Assembly: GCF_900113025.1 (NCBI RefSeq)
Contig: NZ_FONT01000002.1
Span: forward strand, 149,460 to 213,459
Length of the DNA: 64,000 nt
Origin: Alteribacillus iranensis
GTDB taxonomy: Bacteria; Bacillota; Bacilli; Bacillales; Marinococcaceae
Direction of reading: 5' to 3'
Shown here one piece after another: positions 17,606 through 26,488 of this stretch. A model generated the notes under the pieces. The model ran no database searches, had not been told where the DNA came from, and saw nothing but the letters and a program-made list of their open reading frames with translations. Position 1 is the first letter of the stretch; each line of letters starts with the position of its first letter. The translations under genes and the position numbers were made by a program.

Positions 17606-18586
17606 TTAAACAAAATTCTTATTCTCGCCTTTTATTTTGACTCCAATATTACTATTGATGCTTATAGCCTCTTCTACTATATTTGAAATTAGCTCTTTGC
17701 AACTCGGAATATCATGAATTAATCCTATAGCTTGTCCAGCCCAAGAATAGGCATTATCAACATCCCCTTCGTAAATCGCTTTTTTATTGGTAGTTGAATT
17801 TAAGTATTCTTTTAACTCTTCAAAACTAGCCCCTTTAGATTCCTTTTCTAAAATTTCCTTTGTTGCTCTGTTTTTTATAGCCCTTCCCGGCTGTCCCAAT
17901 GATCGTTTAATAACTACGGTGTCCATTTCTGACAAATTCACCAGAGCCTTCTTATAATTTTTGCTCACAATTGACTCTTTGGTGGCTATAAATCTTGTAC
18001 CCATTTCAATGCCCTCTGCCCCTAGAGACATAGCTGCTAAAAATCCTCTACCATCAGCAATGCCTCCACTTGCAAGAACAGGAATACTGACAGATTCAGT
18101 TATTCTTGGTAACAGAACCATCGTGCCAATGTTCTCCCTTCCAATATGTCCCCCTCCTTCTTGTCCTACGGCAATGATAGCGTCTGCACCGAGCTCTTCA
18201 GCTTTCTGAGCTTGTCTTACAGTGGCTGTTAAGATCAGAGTTTTTATTTCAGTTTCTCTCACTTCTTCAATTAAGGGGGTGGGATTCCCACCTGTAATAC
18301 TAATAATTGGTACATTTTCCTCGATGGCAACTTTCAAGTGTTCCTTATAAGGTCTTCTACCCATCCCAATTGCAAAATTTACTCCAAAGGGTTTAGATGT
18401 TAATTCTCTGATTTTAGAAATTTCATCTCTTAATAACTCAGGAGTCTCTAATGACATAGCTGTTATCTGTCCTAAACCACCAGCGTTAGAAACAGCCGCA
18501 GCTAGCCTAGCATAAGCTATATGGGCCATACCTCCCTGGACAATTGGATACTCTATACCAAAGAGTTCAGTTATGCGAGTGTTCAT
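17606..18586 (-). CDS. Nitronate monooxygenase / FabK-like FMN enzyme
   Basis: A 326-residue FMN-dependent TIM-barrel protein of the 2-nitropropane dioxygenase family. It starts TRITELFGIEYPIVQGGMAHIAYARLAAAVSNAGGLG. FMN and catalytic segments are AVGQEGGGHIG, PVLASGGIADGRGF and EGIEMGTRFIATKES. Relatives oxidise nitronates, reduce enoyl-thioesters or act in aromatic catabolism, and these cannot be separated from sequence alone. It lies 23 nt downstream of the CoA-transferase gene, so an acyl-CoA substrate is plausible. Confidence 0.82.
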   Translation of the reverse strand: MNTRITELFGIEYPIVQGGMAHIAYARLAAAVSNAGGLGQITAMSLETPELLRDEISKIRELTSKPFGVNFAIGMGRRPYKEHLKVAIEENVPIISITGGNPTPLIEEVRETEIKTLILTATVRQAQKAEELGADAIIAVGQEGGGHIGRENIGTMVLLPRITESVSIPVLASGGIADGRGFLAAMSLGAEGIEMGTRFIATKESIVSKNYKKALVNLSEMDTVVIKRSLGQPGRAIKNRATKEILEKESKGASFEELKEYLNSTTNKKAIYEGDVDNAYSWAGQAIGLIHDIPSCKELISNIVEEAISINSNIGVKIKGENKNFV

Positions 18587-18609
18587 CTGGAAGAGCCCTC
18601 CTAATTAAC

Positions 18610-19809
18610 CTATAGAATATTTTTTTCTCTTAATTCATCATATTCCGCCTCGTTTATACCCAACATATCTTTCAAAATTTCAGTGTGTTCTCCTAGAGTT
18701 GGAGAGGGTTCAAAAGAACTCCTTTCAATTGCAGAGAATTTAATAGGGTTACCCGGGTATATTAGTTTCCCTGCAATTTGATCCTCTACTTCTACAAGCA
18801 TGTCTCTGTGTTTAAGATGCGGACAATTTAATAAATCTGAGATGTCTTGTACGGGGCCAGCTGCTATTCCTTCAAGTACCAACTCTTCGGCTGCCTCGAA
18901 CTTAGTTTTATTACTAGCCCATGTTTCAATCATTGGTCTGATTAAATTTTCAGCTTGCTTTGCCCGTTTGACTCCTGTGTCTAAACTTTCAATATACTCT
19001 GGGTGGCCCATTTTCTCGCATATCTTCCTCCATTCCTTATTCGAATAACAGTCTACGACGAAATAACCATCTATTGCCTTGTAGGCAGAATGTGGAGCGA
19101 TATAGTCCTCTTTACCCCTTTTAGGTAATATGTTAGTAAACTGATAATTAAACATATTCCTTTCACTCAACAGGGACATTACGTCATACATAGAAAGATC
19201 AATTTTCTGACCTTTATCCGTTTGTCCCCGATAAATGAGTGCCTGTAATATCGCGAATGCAGCCATCATTCCAGGAATCATATCGCCGATTGGTAAAGGA
19301 ACATCCATTGGTGGTCCTTCTTCATCCCCTGTTACACTCATAATCCCCCCCATAGATTGAGCGATCATATTATAAGCGGGCCGCTCCCAATAAGGGCTAT
19401 CTTCCGCTTGTTGGCCAAATCCGCTTATTGAAGCTAAAATTAATTTTGGGTTTTCTTTTTTCAACACGTCATAACCAATACCCATTTTATCCAAAACTCC
19501 AGGTCTAAAGTTTTCGATAACTATGTCACTTTCTTTTATCATATCTAAAAATATTTTTCGTCCTCGTTCATCTTTCAAATTAATTGTTATTGATTTTTTA
19601 TTACGATTCATTCTCGTAAAACATGCTGCAGTTCGTTCACCATTCCCATTTTCTTTAAATGGACCAATTTTCCTTCCATACTCACCTCCTCTGGGGTTTT
19701 CAATTTTTATTACTTCTGCGCCTGCATCAGCTAAAAGCATTGAACAAAAAGGACCTGCTACGACATGTGAGAGATCCAGGACTCTTACTCCAGTTAAAGG
19801 AAGTCCCAT
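18610..19809 (-). CDS. CaiB/BaiF family (class III) CoA-transferase
   Basis: A 399-residue family III transferase that moves CoA between carboxylic acids. The start MGLPLTGVRVLDLSHVVAGPFCSMLLADAGAEVIKIE is diagnostic, and the catalytic Asp lies in PIGDMIPGMMAAFAIL near residue 168. NRNKKSITINLKDERG is also typical. It would activate the acid taken up by the nearby TRAP transporter, but the acid is not identifiable. Same strand as its neighbours and probably co-transcribed with the downstream FMN enzyme. Confidence 0.88.
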   Translation of the reverse strand: MGLPLTGVRVLDLSHVVAGPFCSMLLADAGAEVIKIENPRGGEYGRKIGPFKENGNGERTAACFTRMNRNKKSITINLKDERGRKIFLDMIKESDIVIENFRPGVLDKMGIGYDVLKKENPKLILASISGFGQQAEDSPYWERPAYNMIAQSMGGIMSVTGDEEGPPMDVPLPIGDMIPGMMAAFAILQALIYRGQTDKGQKIDLSMYDVMSLLSERNMFNYQFTNILPKRGKEDYIAPHSAYKAIDGYFVVDCYSNKEWRKICEKMGHPEYIESLDTGVKRAKQAENLIRPMIETWASNKTKFEAAEELVLEGIAAGPVQDISDLLNCPHLKHRDMLVEVEDQIAGKLIYPGNPIKFSAIERSSFEPSPTLGEHTEILKDMLGINEAEYDELREKNIL

Positions 19810-19947
19810 ATTTTATTCCTCCATTCCTAAGAGGAAGCGTTATAAAAAATAAATTTGCCATGAAGTTAGTGATAGGAGAAAGTTAAACTAATATTTATAA
19901 TAGCTTCCTAGAATAATAAACATTCTTCTCTCTAAATCATTTCATCC

Positions 19948-20931
19948 TTATGAAAAAATGGATGTACTATGACGTGGCTGTACTTTCTCTTCAGGATTTA
20001 TAAAGTTTTTTGCATTATTAACAGCCGTAGGTGCTTCACCAAAACCAGTTGCAATCAATTTAACCTTGCCATTATAAGTACAAATATCCCCAGCTGCATA
20101 AACTCCCGGAATATTTGTCTCCATTTTTGTATTCACGACAATCGAGTTCCTTTCAATTTCTAACCCCCAGTCCACAATTGGCCCCAAGGAAGATATGAAA
20201 CCATAGTTTACAATCACATCATCAACCTTGATTGTTTCTATATTATTTTTGTCCTTACTATGACGAAGTACTAACTCATGAATAAATTCACCATCTCCCC
20301 TAAAACTTTCCGGAACGTATGGGGTTTTTATATCAATGTTACTGTCTAGAAGTTGTTTGACACTGTGTTCATGGGCGCGAAATTTATCACGGCGATGAAC
20401 TAAGGTAACTTTTTTTGCCAATGATTCTAGCATAAGAGCCCAGTCTACTGCTGAATCACCACCACCACAGACAAGAACATTTTTATTTCGGAATTGTTCT
20501 AGGTCATTAATAAAATAATGTAAGTTTTTCCCTTCATATTGATCCACATTATCAATTTTTAGTTTCCGAGGTCTGAAAGCACCGTTTCCTGCTGTAAGTA
20601 CGACAGTCTTTGTTAAATGGACACCTTTATTTGTTGTCAGTTTAATAGTTTTGTTATCTGTGCGGACTAGTGTTTCCACAAATTGATTAAGGCATATAGT
20701 AGGTTCAAAATAATTAGTTTGCTTCACAAGCTGTTCAACCAGATCTTGTGCTCTTACCTTTGGAAAACCAGCAACATCATAAATATATTTTTCCGGATAA
20801 AGTGTGGCTAGCTGACCACCTAACTCTGGTAAACTATCAATTATTTTCACTTTCATCTGACGTAGGCCTGCATAAAATGCTGTAAATAAACCTGTGGGGC
20901 CCCCACCAATAATAGTTATGTCATAAATCAC
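19948..20931 (-). CDS. Ferredoxin-NADP reductase, thioredoxin reductase-like (YumC type)
   Basis: A 327-residue flavoprotein that transfers electrons between NADPH and ferredoxin. The FAD motif [16 protein letters not shown] is at 7-22. The NADPH motif [13 protein letters not shown] is near 155. There is no CxxC redox pair, as expected for the ferredoxin-NADP reductase branch rather than thioredoxin reductase. A C-terminal [25 protein letters not shown] completes the FAD site. It sits with Rieske and ferredoxin genes, so it probably heads a short electron chain for this cluster. Confidence 0.9.
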   Translation of the reverse strand: MIYDITIIGGGPTGLFTAFYAGLRQMKVKIIDSLPELGGQLATLYPEKYIYDVAGFPKVRAQDLVEQLVKQTNYFEPTICLNQFVETLVRTDNKTIKLTTNKGVHLTKTVVLTAGNGAFRPRKLKIDNVDQYEGKNLHYFINDLEQFRNKNVLVCGGGDSAVDWALMLESLAKKVTLVHRRDKFRAHEHSVKQLLDSNIDIKTPYVPESFRGDGEFIHELVLRHSKDKNNIETIKVDDVIVNYGFISSLGPIVDWGLEIERNSIVVNTKMETNIPGVYAAGDICTYNGKVKLIATGFGEAPTAVNNAKNFINPEEKVQPRHSTSIFS

Positions 20932-21134
20932 TTTGTCACTTTGCAGCAGAAAAACCTCCCCAATAATCGAACATACATTTGATTATTCAAAAATATCATC
21001 TACAATTGATGAAAACTTTATTTGTTCAGTATATCCCCCACTCTCCTATGAAAATCTTATTATTCTAGAAAGTATTAAAAAATCATTTTCGTTACTAGTT
21101 AAATACCTGCGAGTAACATCATTAAGTCATAAAT

Positions 21135-21890
21135 TTAATGTTTTAGCGTAAGAGTTAACCCCTTTGTTATGTTCATTGCTGTCTGTTTAATTTCTTCAAT
21201 AAATGAACCTAGCATTTTATTATCTATACGACTTGACAAACCATAAATACTGACTACTGCTGCCAAATTGTCTTCTTTATCATATATTGGTGCAGCAATC
21301 CCTGTGCCCCCTAATTCAATTTCATTAACACTTGTTGCATATTGATTTAACTTTGCTTCCCTAATTTCTTGAACAAACTTATCTTTGTCTTTATCTTCGG
21401 AAAAATTTTCCAACACCTGCTGAAAAAGCTCATCAGATTCACAAGTGAGAAAAACTTTACTTGCTGCTCCTCGGTGGAGGGGATAAGCGTTTCCGATGAC
21501 TGGAGACCACCTAAGATCAAGATTGCTCTCTACTTTCGCTACAACTATACGATAATCTAATATACGGACATACAATGCTATTGTTTCATTTGTTAAGTCT
21601 CTTAACCTTGTCATATGAGGGAGAGCAGTGTTTATCAAGTTATTATGTTCAGCTGTTTTATTAGCTATCTGGAGCATTCCTAAACTGGGCTGGTATTTTT
21701 GATTACTATTATCATAGTTAACGATCCCATTATCCTCTAATGTTAAGAGCATTCTATGACAAGTACTTTTGTTAACCTCTAACATCCTGCTTAATTCTCT
21801 AACACCCATGCCTTCATTAGTCTCGCTTAGTATTTTTAAAGCTCTAATAGTAGTTTCAACAATTTTAATGTGATCGGCCAAGTTATTCAC
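21135..21890 (-). CDS. IclR family transcriptional regulator
   Basis: A 251-residue regulator. The N-terminal winged helix-turn-helix is GVRELSRMLEVNKSTCHRMLLTLEDNGIV (about 27-56), and the C-terminal effector domain holds YPLHRGAASKVFL and GTGIAAPIYD. IclR proteins typically sense aromatic or small organic acids and control catabolic operons. It is sandwiched between the Rieske gene (3 nt away) and the reductase gene, so it probably regulates this cluster and is transcribed with it. Confidence 0.9.
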   Translation of the reverse strand: MNNLADHIKIVETTIRALKILSETNEGMGVRELSRMLEVNKSTCHRMLLTLEDNGIVNYDNSNQKYQPSLGMLQIANKTAEHNNLINTALPHMTRLRDLTNETIALYVRILDYRIVVAKVESNLDLRWSPVIGNAYPLHRGAASKVFLTCESDELFQQVLENFSEDKDKDKFVQEIREAKLNQYATSVNEIELGGTGIAAPIYDKEDNLAAVVSIYGLSSRIDNKMLGSFIEEIKQTAMNITKGLTLTLKH

Positions 21891-21893
21891 CTA

Positions 21894-22247
21894 CTAAAGA
21901 TTAATTACGATATTTTCGTCTTCAACTTGTACATCATAGGTTTTTATCCTAGTTTTATCACTCGGATATAGTGGACATCCTGTTTTTACATTAAATTCGA
22001 ACCCATGCCAGGGACATCGAATTACTTCATTTATTTTATCGTATTGAATTACACCTACCTCCTGCGAAACTGTAGTACCTCCCACTCTACCTTCACTTAA
22101 CTCCGCCCCCTGATGTGGACACGAATTTTTTATGGCGTGGTATTCATTATCTCCAGTACAAACTACTACAATAGATTTTTTACCTACTGAAACTGCTTTT
22201 TTTTCACCTGGAAGGAGCTCATTTTTTTTGCAAATGGTATATTTCAT
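21894..22247 (-). CDS. Rieske [2Fe-2S] ferredoxin-like protein
   Basis: A stand-alone Rieske domain of 117 residues; ATG 22247 is preceded by AGAGGTG. The cluster ligands are C-x-H in NSCPHQGAEL and C-x2-H in IRCPWHGFEFN. Such proteins carry electrons to ring-hydroxylating or other oxygenases. There is a roughly 15-residue insert (VGGTTVSQEVGVIQYDKI) between the two ligand pairs, as in nitrite-reductase-small-subunit-like Rieske proteins. No oxygenase gene is in the window. Confidence 0.87.
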   Translation of the reverse strand: MKYTICKKNELLPGEKKAVSVGKKSIVVVCTGDNEYHAIKNSCPHQGAELSEGRVGGTTVSQEVGVIQYDKINEVIRCPWHGFEFNVKTGCPLYPSDKTRIKTYDVQVEDENIVINL

Positions 22248-22270
22248 CAAAAACACCTCTTCTCATATTG

Positions 22271-23362
22271 TTATAGTCCATAAACTTCCTTGGCATTTTC
22301 AAATAATATTTTACGTTTCAACTCTTTGGATAAGGTTGTGGGTAGTGATCTTGTCGGTGAATCAAAATCCCAATGAGGATAATCGGTTGCAAATAACAAA
22401 GTCTTTTCATTTCCAATCATTTCAATTACTTGTTTCATTTCCTTGGGATCCGCATCTTCAATAGGCTGAGTAGCAAAATGAAAATGCTCCTTAATATATT
22501 CACTAGGCATCCTTTTCACCCAAGGTACTTCTTGTCTCAGAGACTTATAGTTATAATCTAACCTCCACATTAAAGCAGGTAACCATACAAAACCTCCCTC
22601 AAGCATTATTACTTTTAAACTTGGAAATTTCTCAAATACGCCATTCGTTATTAAACTTACAACTTGAGACATGAAAGCCTGGGGTAATAAAGTATGCCAG
22701 TCGATAAAAAATCGTGGGTATCCATTATCTAAAGCTGTGGTAGTGTGGGTGCTTTGATGCATTGCGATAAGTAGTCCATTACGTTCTACCGCTTCAAAAA
22801 TCGGATGGTAAAATGGGTCTCCATAAGAAAATGAGGCAATAGGCAGTAATACTTGAACCATTTGAGGGTGTGACGCGAGCCTATCAATTTCTCTTGCTGC
22901 CGAGTGAGGGTCTTGTGCAGCAACGTGGATAGATCCTTTAAATCGTGAATCTTTATCCAACCAATTCTCAATTTGCCAGTCATTGTAGGCAGACGCCAGT
23001 GCTGTAGCAAATTCATATTGGGCTTTCATAGTAGATGGATAAAATAAACCAGTTAATATTGCATGCTCGACATCATATTTATCTAATAATTGTTCTTTCA
23101 TTAGCTTATAATCGGAGCCCGCGGGCCTACCATCCCCAGGCTTTGCGTCCATTTTCTCAACCCCTCCTGGTAAGTGTTGTACATATGGTAACTGTCTGGT
23201 ACCATTCCAACCACATTCCGTCAACCATCTCTTCCAGGGTTGTTCTAAATAAGGAGCTAAATCATGATGATGAGGTAACATTTCATGCACGTCCACATCG
23301 ATAATAGGTTGTCTAATTGACAGCGAGTTTTTCTCGATTACTTGTGTTTGTTTAGTACTCAT
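22271..23362 (-). CDS. Amidohydrolase family (ACMSD/decarboxylase-like) TIM-barrel enzyme
   Basis: A 363-residue metal-dependent enzyme of the amidohydrolase-2 group, which includes ACMS decarboxylase and hydroxybenzoate decarboxylases. The metal motif is IDVDVHEML near residue 25, MHQSTH lies in the middle, and FATDYPHWDFDS near the end carries the metal-binding Asp. ATG 23362 has an AAGGAGG site; the open frame extends to 23410. It is the first gene of the cluster read leftwards. Decarboxylation or hydrolysis of an aromatic acid is likely, but the substrate is not known. Confidence 0.85.
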   Translation of the reverse strand: MSTKQTQVIEKNSLSIRQPIIDVDVHEMLPHHHDLAPYLEQPWKRWLTECGWNGTRQLPYVQHLPGGVEKMDAKPGDGRPAGSDYKLMKEQLLDKYDVEHAILTGLFYPSTMKAQYEFATALASAYNDWQIENWLDKDSRFKGSIHVAAQDPHSAAREIDRLASHPQMVQVLLPIASFSYGDPFYHPIFEAVERNGLLIAMHQSTHTTTALDNGYPRFFIDWHTLLPQAFMSQVVSLITNGVFEKFPSLKVIMLEGGFVWLPALMWRLDYNYKSLRQEVPWVKRMPSEYIKEHFHFATQPIEDADPKEMKQVIEMIGNEKTLLFATDYPHWDFDSPTRSLPTTLSKELKRKILFENAKEVYGL

Positions 23363-23650
23363 AATGTAAAACCTCCTTATAATATTCTTTAAACTTTGTA
23401 AGAGGGACACTGTCCCTAAAAAAGATTATATTAGTTTTTTACCCAATAATCAACACAATTTTTAAAATTATATAAAAATTAAATAAAATACATTTTTATG
23501 TGTTCCCTGTATGCTAATTAGTCTTAAGCTTATCCTTCACTACCGGTTTTTGCTGTTAGTAACCTACGGAGTAAGCGTTCAATAATAATTTGTTACATTT
23601 CAGCATAAAATGTTATATACGACATGAAAAATAAATTTTTTTAATGTTAG

Positions 23651-23749
23651 CTATAAGTAATCTTTATTTTTAGTAAGATAATATAAGAGAACAAAGGACT
23701 GTAAGATTAATGTATTTGCAAAGATTCCTAAAGTACTAAAATCCCACAT
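23651..23749 (-). CDS. Small membrane peptide (32 aa), possibly toxin-like
   Basis: A short frame MWDFSTLGIFANTLILQSFV... with one hydrophobic stretch and a charged tail (TKNKDYL), preceded by GAGTGAGGT four bases before the ATG. Length and layout resemble type I toxins of Bacillaceae, but I do not recognise the family and no antisense RNA was identified. It lies in the otherwise empty 23363-24312 stretch. Confidence 0.4.
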   Translation of the reverse strand: MWDFSTLGIFANTLILQSFVLLYYLTKNKDYL

Positions 23750-23873
23750 TTTAACCTCACTCATGTTTGTTAGAAAGTTACCATTCTTAATGGAGGTAAT
23801 TTGATAACAAGAAAAATCTAACACCGTAAAATTCCTATAAAAGAATACCTTCCTTTTCTTACAGAGGAAATGA

Positions 23874-23954
23874 GATGGAGTCCTTCCGCAGTTCAAACAA
23901 TACCAGAAAAACAACGGTGCGTTTGTCTCACCGCTTTTTATCGGAATGGAAAGG
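23874..23954 (+). pseudogene. Fragment of a panE-like gene
   Basis: The plus-strand reading DGVLPQFKQYQKNNGAFVSP resembles DGVLPQLKQIQQNTGAFVLP of the panE-like protein encoded at 10787-11713, and the DNA is clearly similar over about 80 nt. Nothing else of the gene is present on either side, so this is a relic of a duplicate or transferred copy. Confidence 0.6.
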
Positions 23955-24185
23955 CATAATTTCTGAGATTAGTGAGCTTACCCTTTCAAAGGCAATAATA
24001 GAGGTAATTCGTTATTCTGAACTTCAACTTTTATCTAACTATGTCACTAATCACACCGATATCATGCGGATCGTTCGATAAGGTGAAGTTTTTCAAGCAA
24101 ACGTTCTCTTCCACAGTGAATATCACTATGATTAATAACTGATTGTTTGCTGTTCCCGAAATTTAGGGTATACTATAATTAGAAA

Positions 24186-24321
24186 ATTCATATACTAAAA
24201 AAGACCATAGGTGCGGTAACACCTACGGTCTCACACAATAGTTGGTTCCCGTCAAGGGGGATCGGCTAGGTGCGAATAAATCACCCTGGGCCTAACCTAA
24301 CTCAAGGGTGATTTATTTTTT
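24186..24321 (+). ncRNA. Antisense antitoxin RNA (RatA/SR4-like)
   Basis: A perfect TATAAT (24174-24179) with a weak -35 should start a plus-strand RNA near 24186. It ends at a 13-bp hairpin (24275-24287 with 24305-24317) followed by TTTTTT (24316-24321). The RNA would be complementary to the 3' part of the toxin mRNA including its terminator and stop codon, the arrangement of txpA/ratA and bsrG/SR4 in Bacillus. Confidence 0.65.
24196..24231 (-). terminator. Terminator of the type I toxin mRNA
   Basis: AGACCGTAGGTG pairs with CACCTATGGTCT in minus-strand RNA (24202-24213 with 24220-24231); the one imperfect pair is G-U on this strand. The stem is followed by six T residues (24196-24201). Confidence 0.8.
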
Positions 24322-24396
24322 GTCGTAAAATGACAGTATCGCCACGACAAGACTAGCAAAGCTAATCATCAAAATAAGCGCTTGAAATACCGTCAT
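24313..24396 (-). CDS. Type I toxin, holin-like (TxpA/BsrG family)
   Basis: A 27-residue peptide, MTVFQALILMISFASLVVAI followed by LSFYDKK. A single hydrophobic helix and a charged end are the pattern of the small 'holin-like toxin' peptides of Bacillaceae, which damage the membrane when made without antitoxin. It has a strong AAGGGGGTG ribosome site. An extended -10 (TGATATACT, with TATACT at 24465-24470) gives a leader of about 60 nt. An overlapping antisense RNA is predicted. A decayed relative lies at 8977-9195. Confidence 0.8.
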   Translation of the reverse strand: MTVFQALILMISFASLVVAILSFYDKK

Positions 24397-24710
24397 AGTG
24401 CACCACCCCCTTTCCTCGGAGATGATGCCTGACCACCCTTGAGTTACCAATCTATTGTCTTATAAGTATATCATGGTACATTGTGATTGTATCCGATATA
24501 TTGGAAAAACCCACCATCGTAATGATAGTGGGCTCTTGTTACTCATTCTCTTAGCTGAATACTCCGAGACGGAACAACTCAAGAGAAGTCATTTAATTCA
24601 TTTTGTTATGACTTTAGTAAACAATATATCTATAAGGAACTGAAACGAATAGAAAATGCGTTGAATTTTAATATCTAGAAAGCCTGCGCTTGAATACCGT
24701 ATGACACACA

Positions 24711-24746
24711 AAAGCAGGAAGGGACTGTTATCTGCCTTCCTGCTTT
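24711..24746 (-). terminator. Terminator of the mocA-xdhC-coxE-coxD operon
   Basis: AAAGCAGGAAGG (24711-24722) pairs perfectly with CCTTCCTGCTTT (24735-24746). A-rich flanks make it usable from both strands. It abuts the stop codon of the nucleotidyltransferase gene. Between here and the toxin locus there is one further hairpin near 24510-24535 and no gene. Confidence 0.85.
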
Positions 24747-25370
24747 TTATGTTCGCTTCCGTGCCATCTCATATTCTTTCTTATGATCGATATCGAGAAG
24801 AATCCCTTCATCTGTCACAGGAAGGATTTCTTTTTTGTGTAGTTGGGACATCAGCGGCTTTCCGCCTTCATCCCCTTGCAATACGTCCATGGAAAGGTTT
24901 TCGGCATTTCCGAAAAAGACGGGATGCCCTTTTACGTCTTCATAGCTTGGCCGGACGATAAATGGTTTATCTTCCATTTTAGCTACTTCTATACCTTTTG
25001 TATAGACGTCACGAATGGTAGAAGGTAAAAGAAAAGGCAAATCTGCAAGGAATACCATAACATGACAGGGATAAGATTCTGCTTGTTTGATGACTGTTTC
25101 TAACCCACATCTCAATGAGGTGCTTTGACCAAGTTTGTAGTCAGGGTTTACCTTCCACTGGAAGCGAGGATCTTTCCCTTCTATTTCTGCTTGGATTCGC
25201 TTCGCTTCGTGCCCTACGACAGTGATGATTTCCGTAAAGTCTTCTTTTATCACTTTGTCTATGACGTGCTGGAGCATCGCCTTCCCTTGGAGAGGCAGCA
25301 TTTGCTTTATGTCCCCCATTCGAGAGGAAGTACCTGCAGCCAAGATGATCGCGAACACAGGAGGCTTCAT
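24747..25370 (-). CDS. mocA: Molybdenum cofactor nucleotidyltransferase (MobA/MocA-like)
   Basis: A 207-residue NTP transferase that should attach CMP or GMP to molybdopterin for the hydroxylase encoded at 29847-33185. The nucleotide-binding start AIILAAGTSSRMGDIKQMLPLQGK is the MobA/MocA signature; VFLADLPFLLPSTI carries the metal-binding Asp. MocA (CMP) is favoured because Cox-type enzymes use the cytosine dinucleotide cofactor; PucB of B. subtilis is a close type. It overlaps xdhC by 4 nt and is the last gene of its operon. Confidence 0.87.
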   Translation of the reverse strand: MKPPVFAIILAAGTSSRMGDIKQMLPLQGKAMLQHVIDKVIKEDFTEIITVVGHEAKRIQAEIEGKDPRFQWKVNPDYKLGQSTSLRCGLETVIKQAESYPCHVMVFLADLPFLLPSTIRDVYTKGIEVAKMEDKPFIVRPSYEDVKGHPVFFGNAENLSMDVLQGDEGGKPLMSQLHKKEILPVTDEGILLDIDHKKEYEMARKRT

Positions 25371-26488
25371 GCGTTTTGCGCCTCATGAATATGTTCGGCT
25401 CCTTGAAGAAAGCCACCAGTATGGCCTTTCTGAATAGCAATAATTTCAGACATCATGCTAATCGCGATTTCTTCGGGGGTGCTAGCCCCGATGTCCAATC
25501 CGATGGGGTTATACATCCGTGCGAGCTGGCTGCTGCTAAACTCGATCCCTTCTTCCTTTATAGCTTCCAGCATTTTCACCCGGCGTTTCCGCGGCCCCAA
25601 TACACCTACGTAACATGCGTCAGACGGTAAGACGAACTTTAACGTGTCTCTATCTCTTTCGATATGGTGGTTCATTACAATGACATACGTACGGTCATCA
25701 ATGTGTACGTTGTCGGCAAACTGACTGGGAGACGCGATAATCCGGTTGGTACCCGGGAAGCGTTCCTCACTGTTATAGTATAGTCGTTGATCGATAACGG
25801 TCGTCTTCATCCCCAGTGACACTGCGTAACGAGCGACGGGGATTGCGTCATGACCAGCACCGAAAATAAGAAGAGGAATGGGCGGCTGATACACATCCAA
25901 AAATACATCTACCTGATTACCGGCTTCATCCTTGTATGGTACCGTTTCTGATTTGGGATTACGCTCTGCAAACTTTTTTGCTACTGTATCTTTGATTTGT
26001 TGTTCGAGATAGGAATCTTGTATGGTTCCTACGCTATTTCCGTCTTTCTTCGGCACAAACAACCGTCTCGATGACTGGCTTTCTTCTACTACGGTAGCCA
26101 TCATACCTTCTTGATCTGTTTCTATGGCGTTGATCCATGCTGAGAAAGCTTCCTCTTCCGCTGGAACGAGCTCCATAAAGAGATGAACCGTTCCCGGGCA
26201 CCCTAGTCCCAGTCCCCAAACGAGGTCTTCATCCATGACGTACGTCTTCAGCACCGATTTCCCTGTTTCCAATACTTCTTTCGCAACTTCTGCCACGTCT
26301 GACTCCAAGCAGCCACCTGATATCATTCCGGTCGTCTTTCCGCTTTCATCGACCAGCATTTTTGCCCCTTCCCGGCGATATGCGGACCCACTCACTTCTA
26401 CCACTGTAACGAGCACAGATTTTTTATTCTCTACTTGCGCCTTCCGAATCGCTTCGAATACCCTCTTTTGTTCCTCCACCATCATCAC
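25367..26488 (-). CDS. xdhC: XdhC/CoxI family maturation factor
   Basis: A 373-residue accessory protein that binds the molybdenum cofactor and aids its sulfuration before insertion into xanthine dehydrogenase/CODH-type enzymes. The N-terminal XdhC domain has VTVVEVSGSAYRREGAKMLV and GMISGGCLESDVAE. The C-terminal Rossmann-like domain has LLIFGAGHDAIPVARYA and GVLGPRKRRVKML. It overlaps both neighbours (mocA and the VWA gene) by 4 nt, so the four genes are tightly coupled. Confidence 0.9.
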   Translation of the reverse strand: MMMVEEQKRVFEAIRKAQVENKKSVLVTVVEVSGSAYRREGAKMLVDESGKTTGMISGGCLESDVAEVAKEVLETGKSVLKTYVMDEDLVWGLGLGCPGTVHLFMELVPAEEEAFSAWINAIETDQEGMMATVVEESQSSRRLFVPKKDGNSVGTIQDSYLEQQIKDTVAKKFAERNPKSETVPYKDEAGNQVDVFLDVYQPPIPLLIFGAGHDAIPVARYAVSLGMKTTVIDQRLYYNSEERFPGTNRIIASPSQFADNVHIDDRTYVIVMNHHIERDRDTLKFVLPSDACYVGVLGPRKRRVKMLEAIKEEGIEFSSSQLARMYNPIGLDIGASTPEEIAISMMSEIIAIQKGHTGGFLQGAEHIHEAQNA

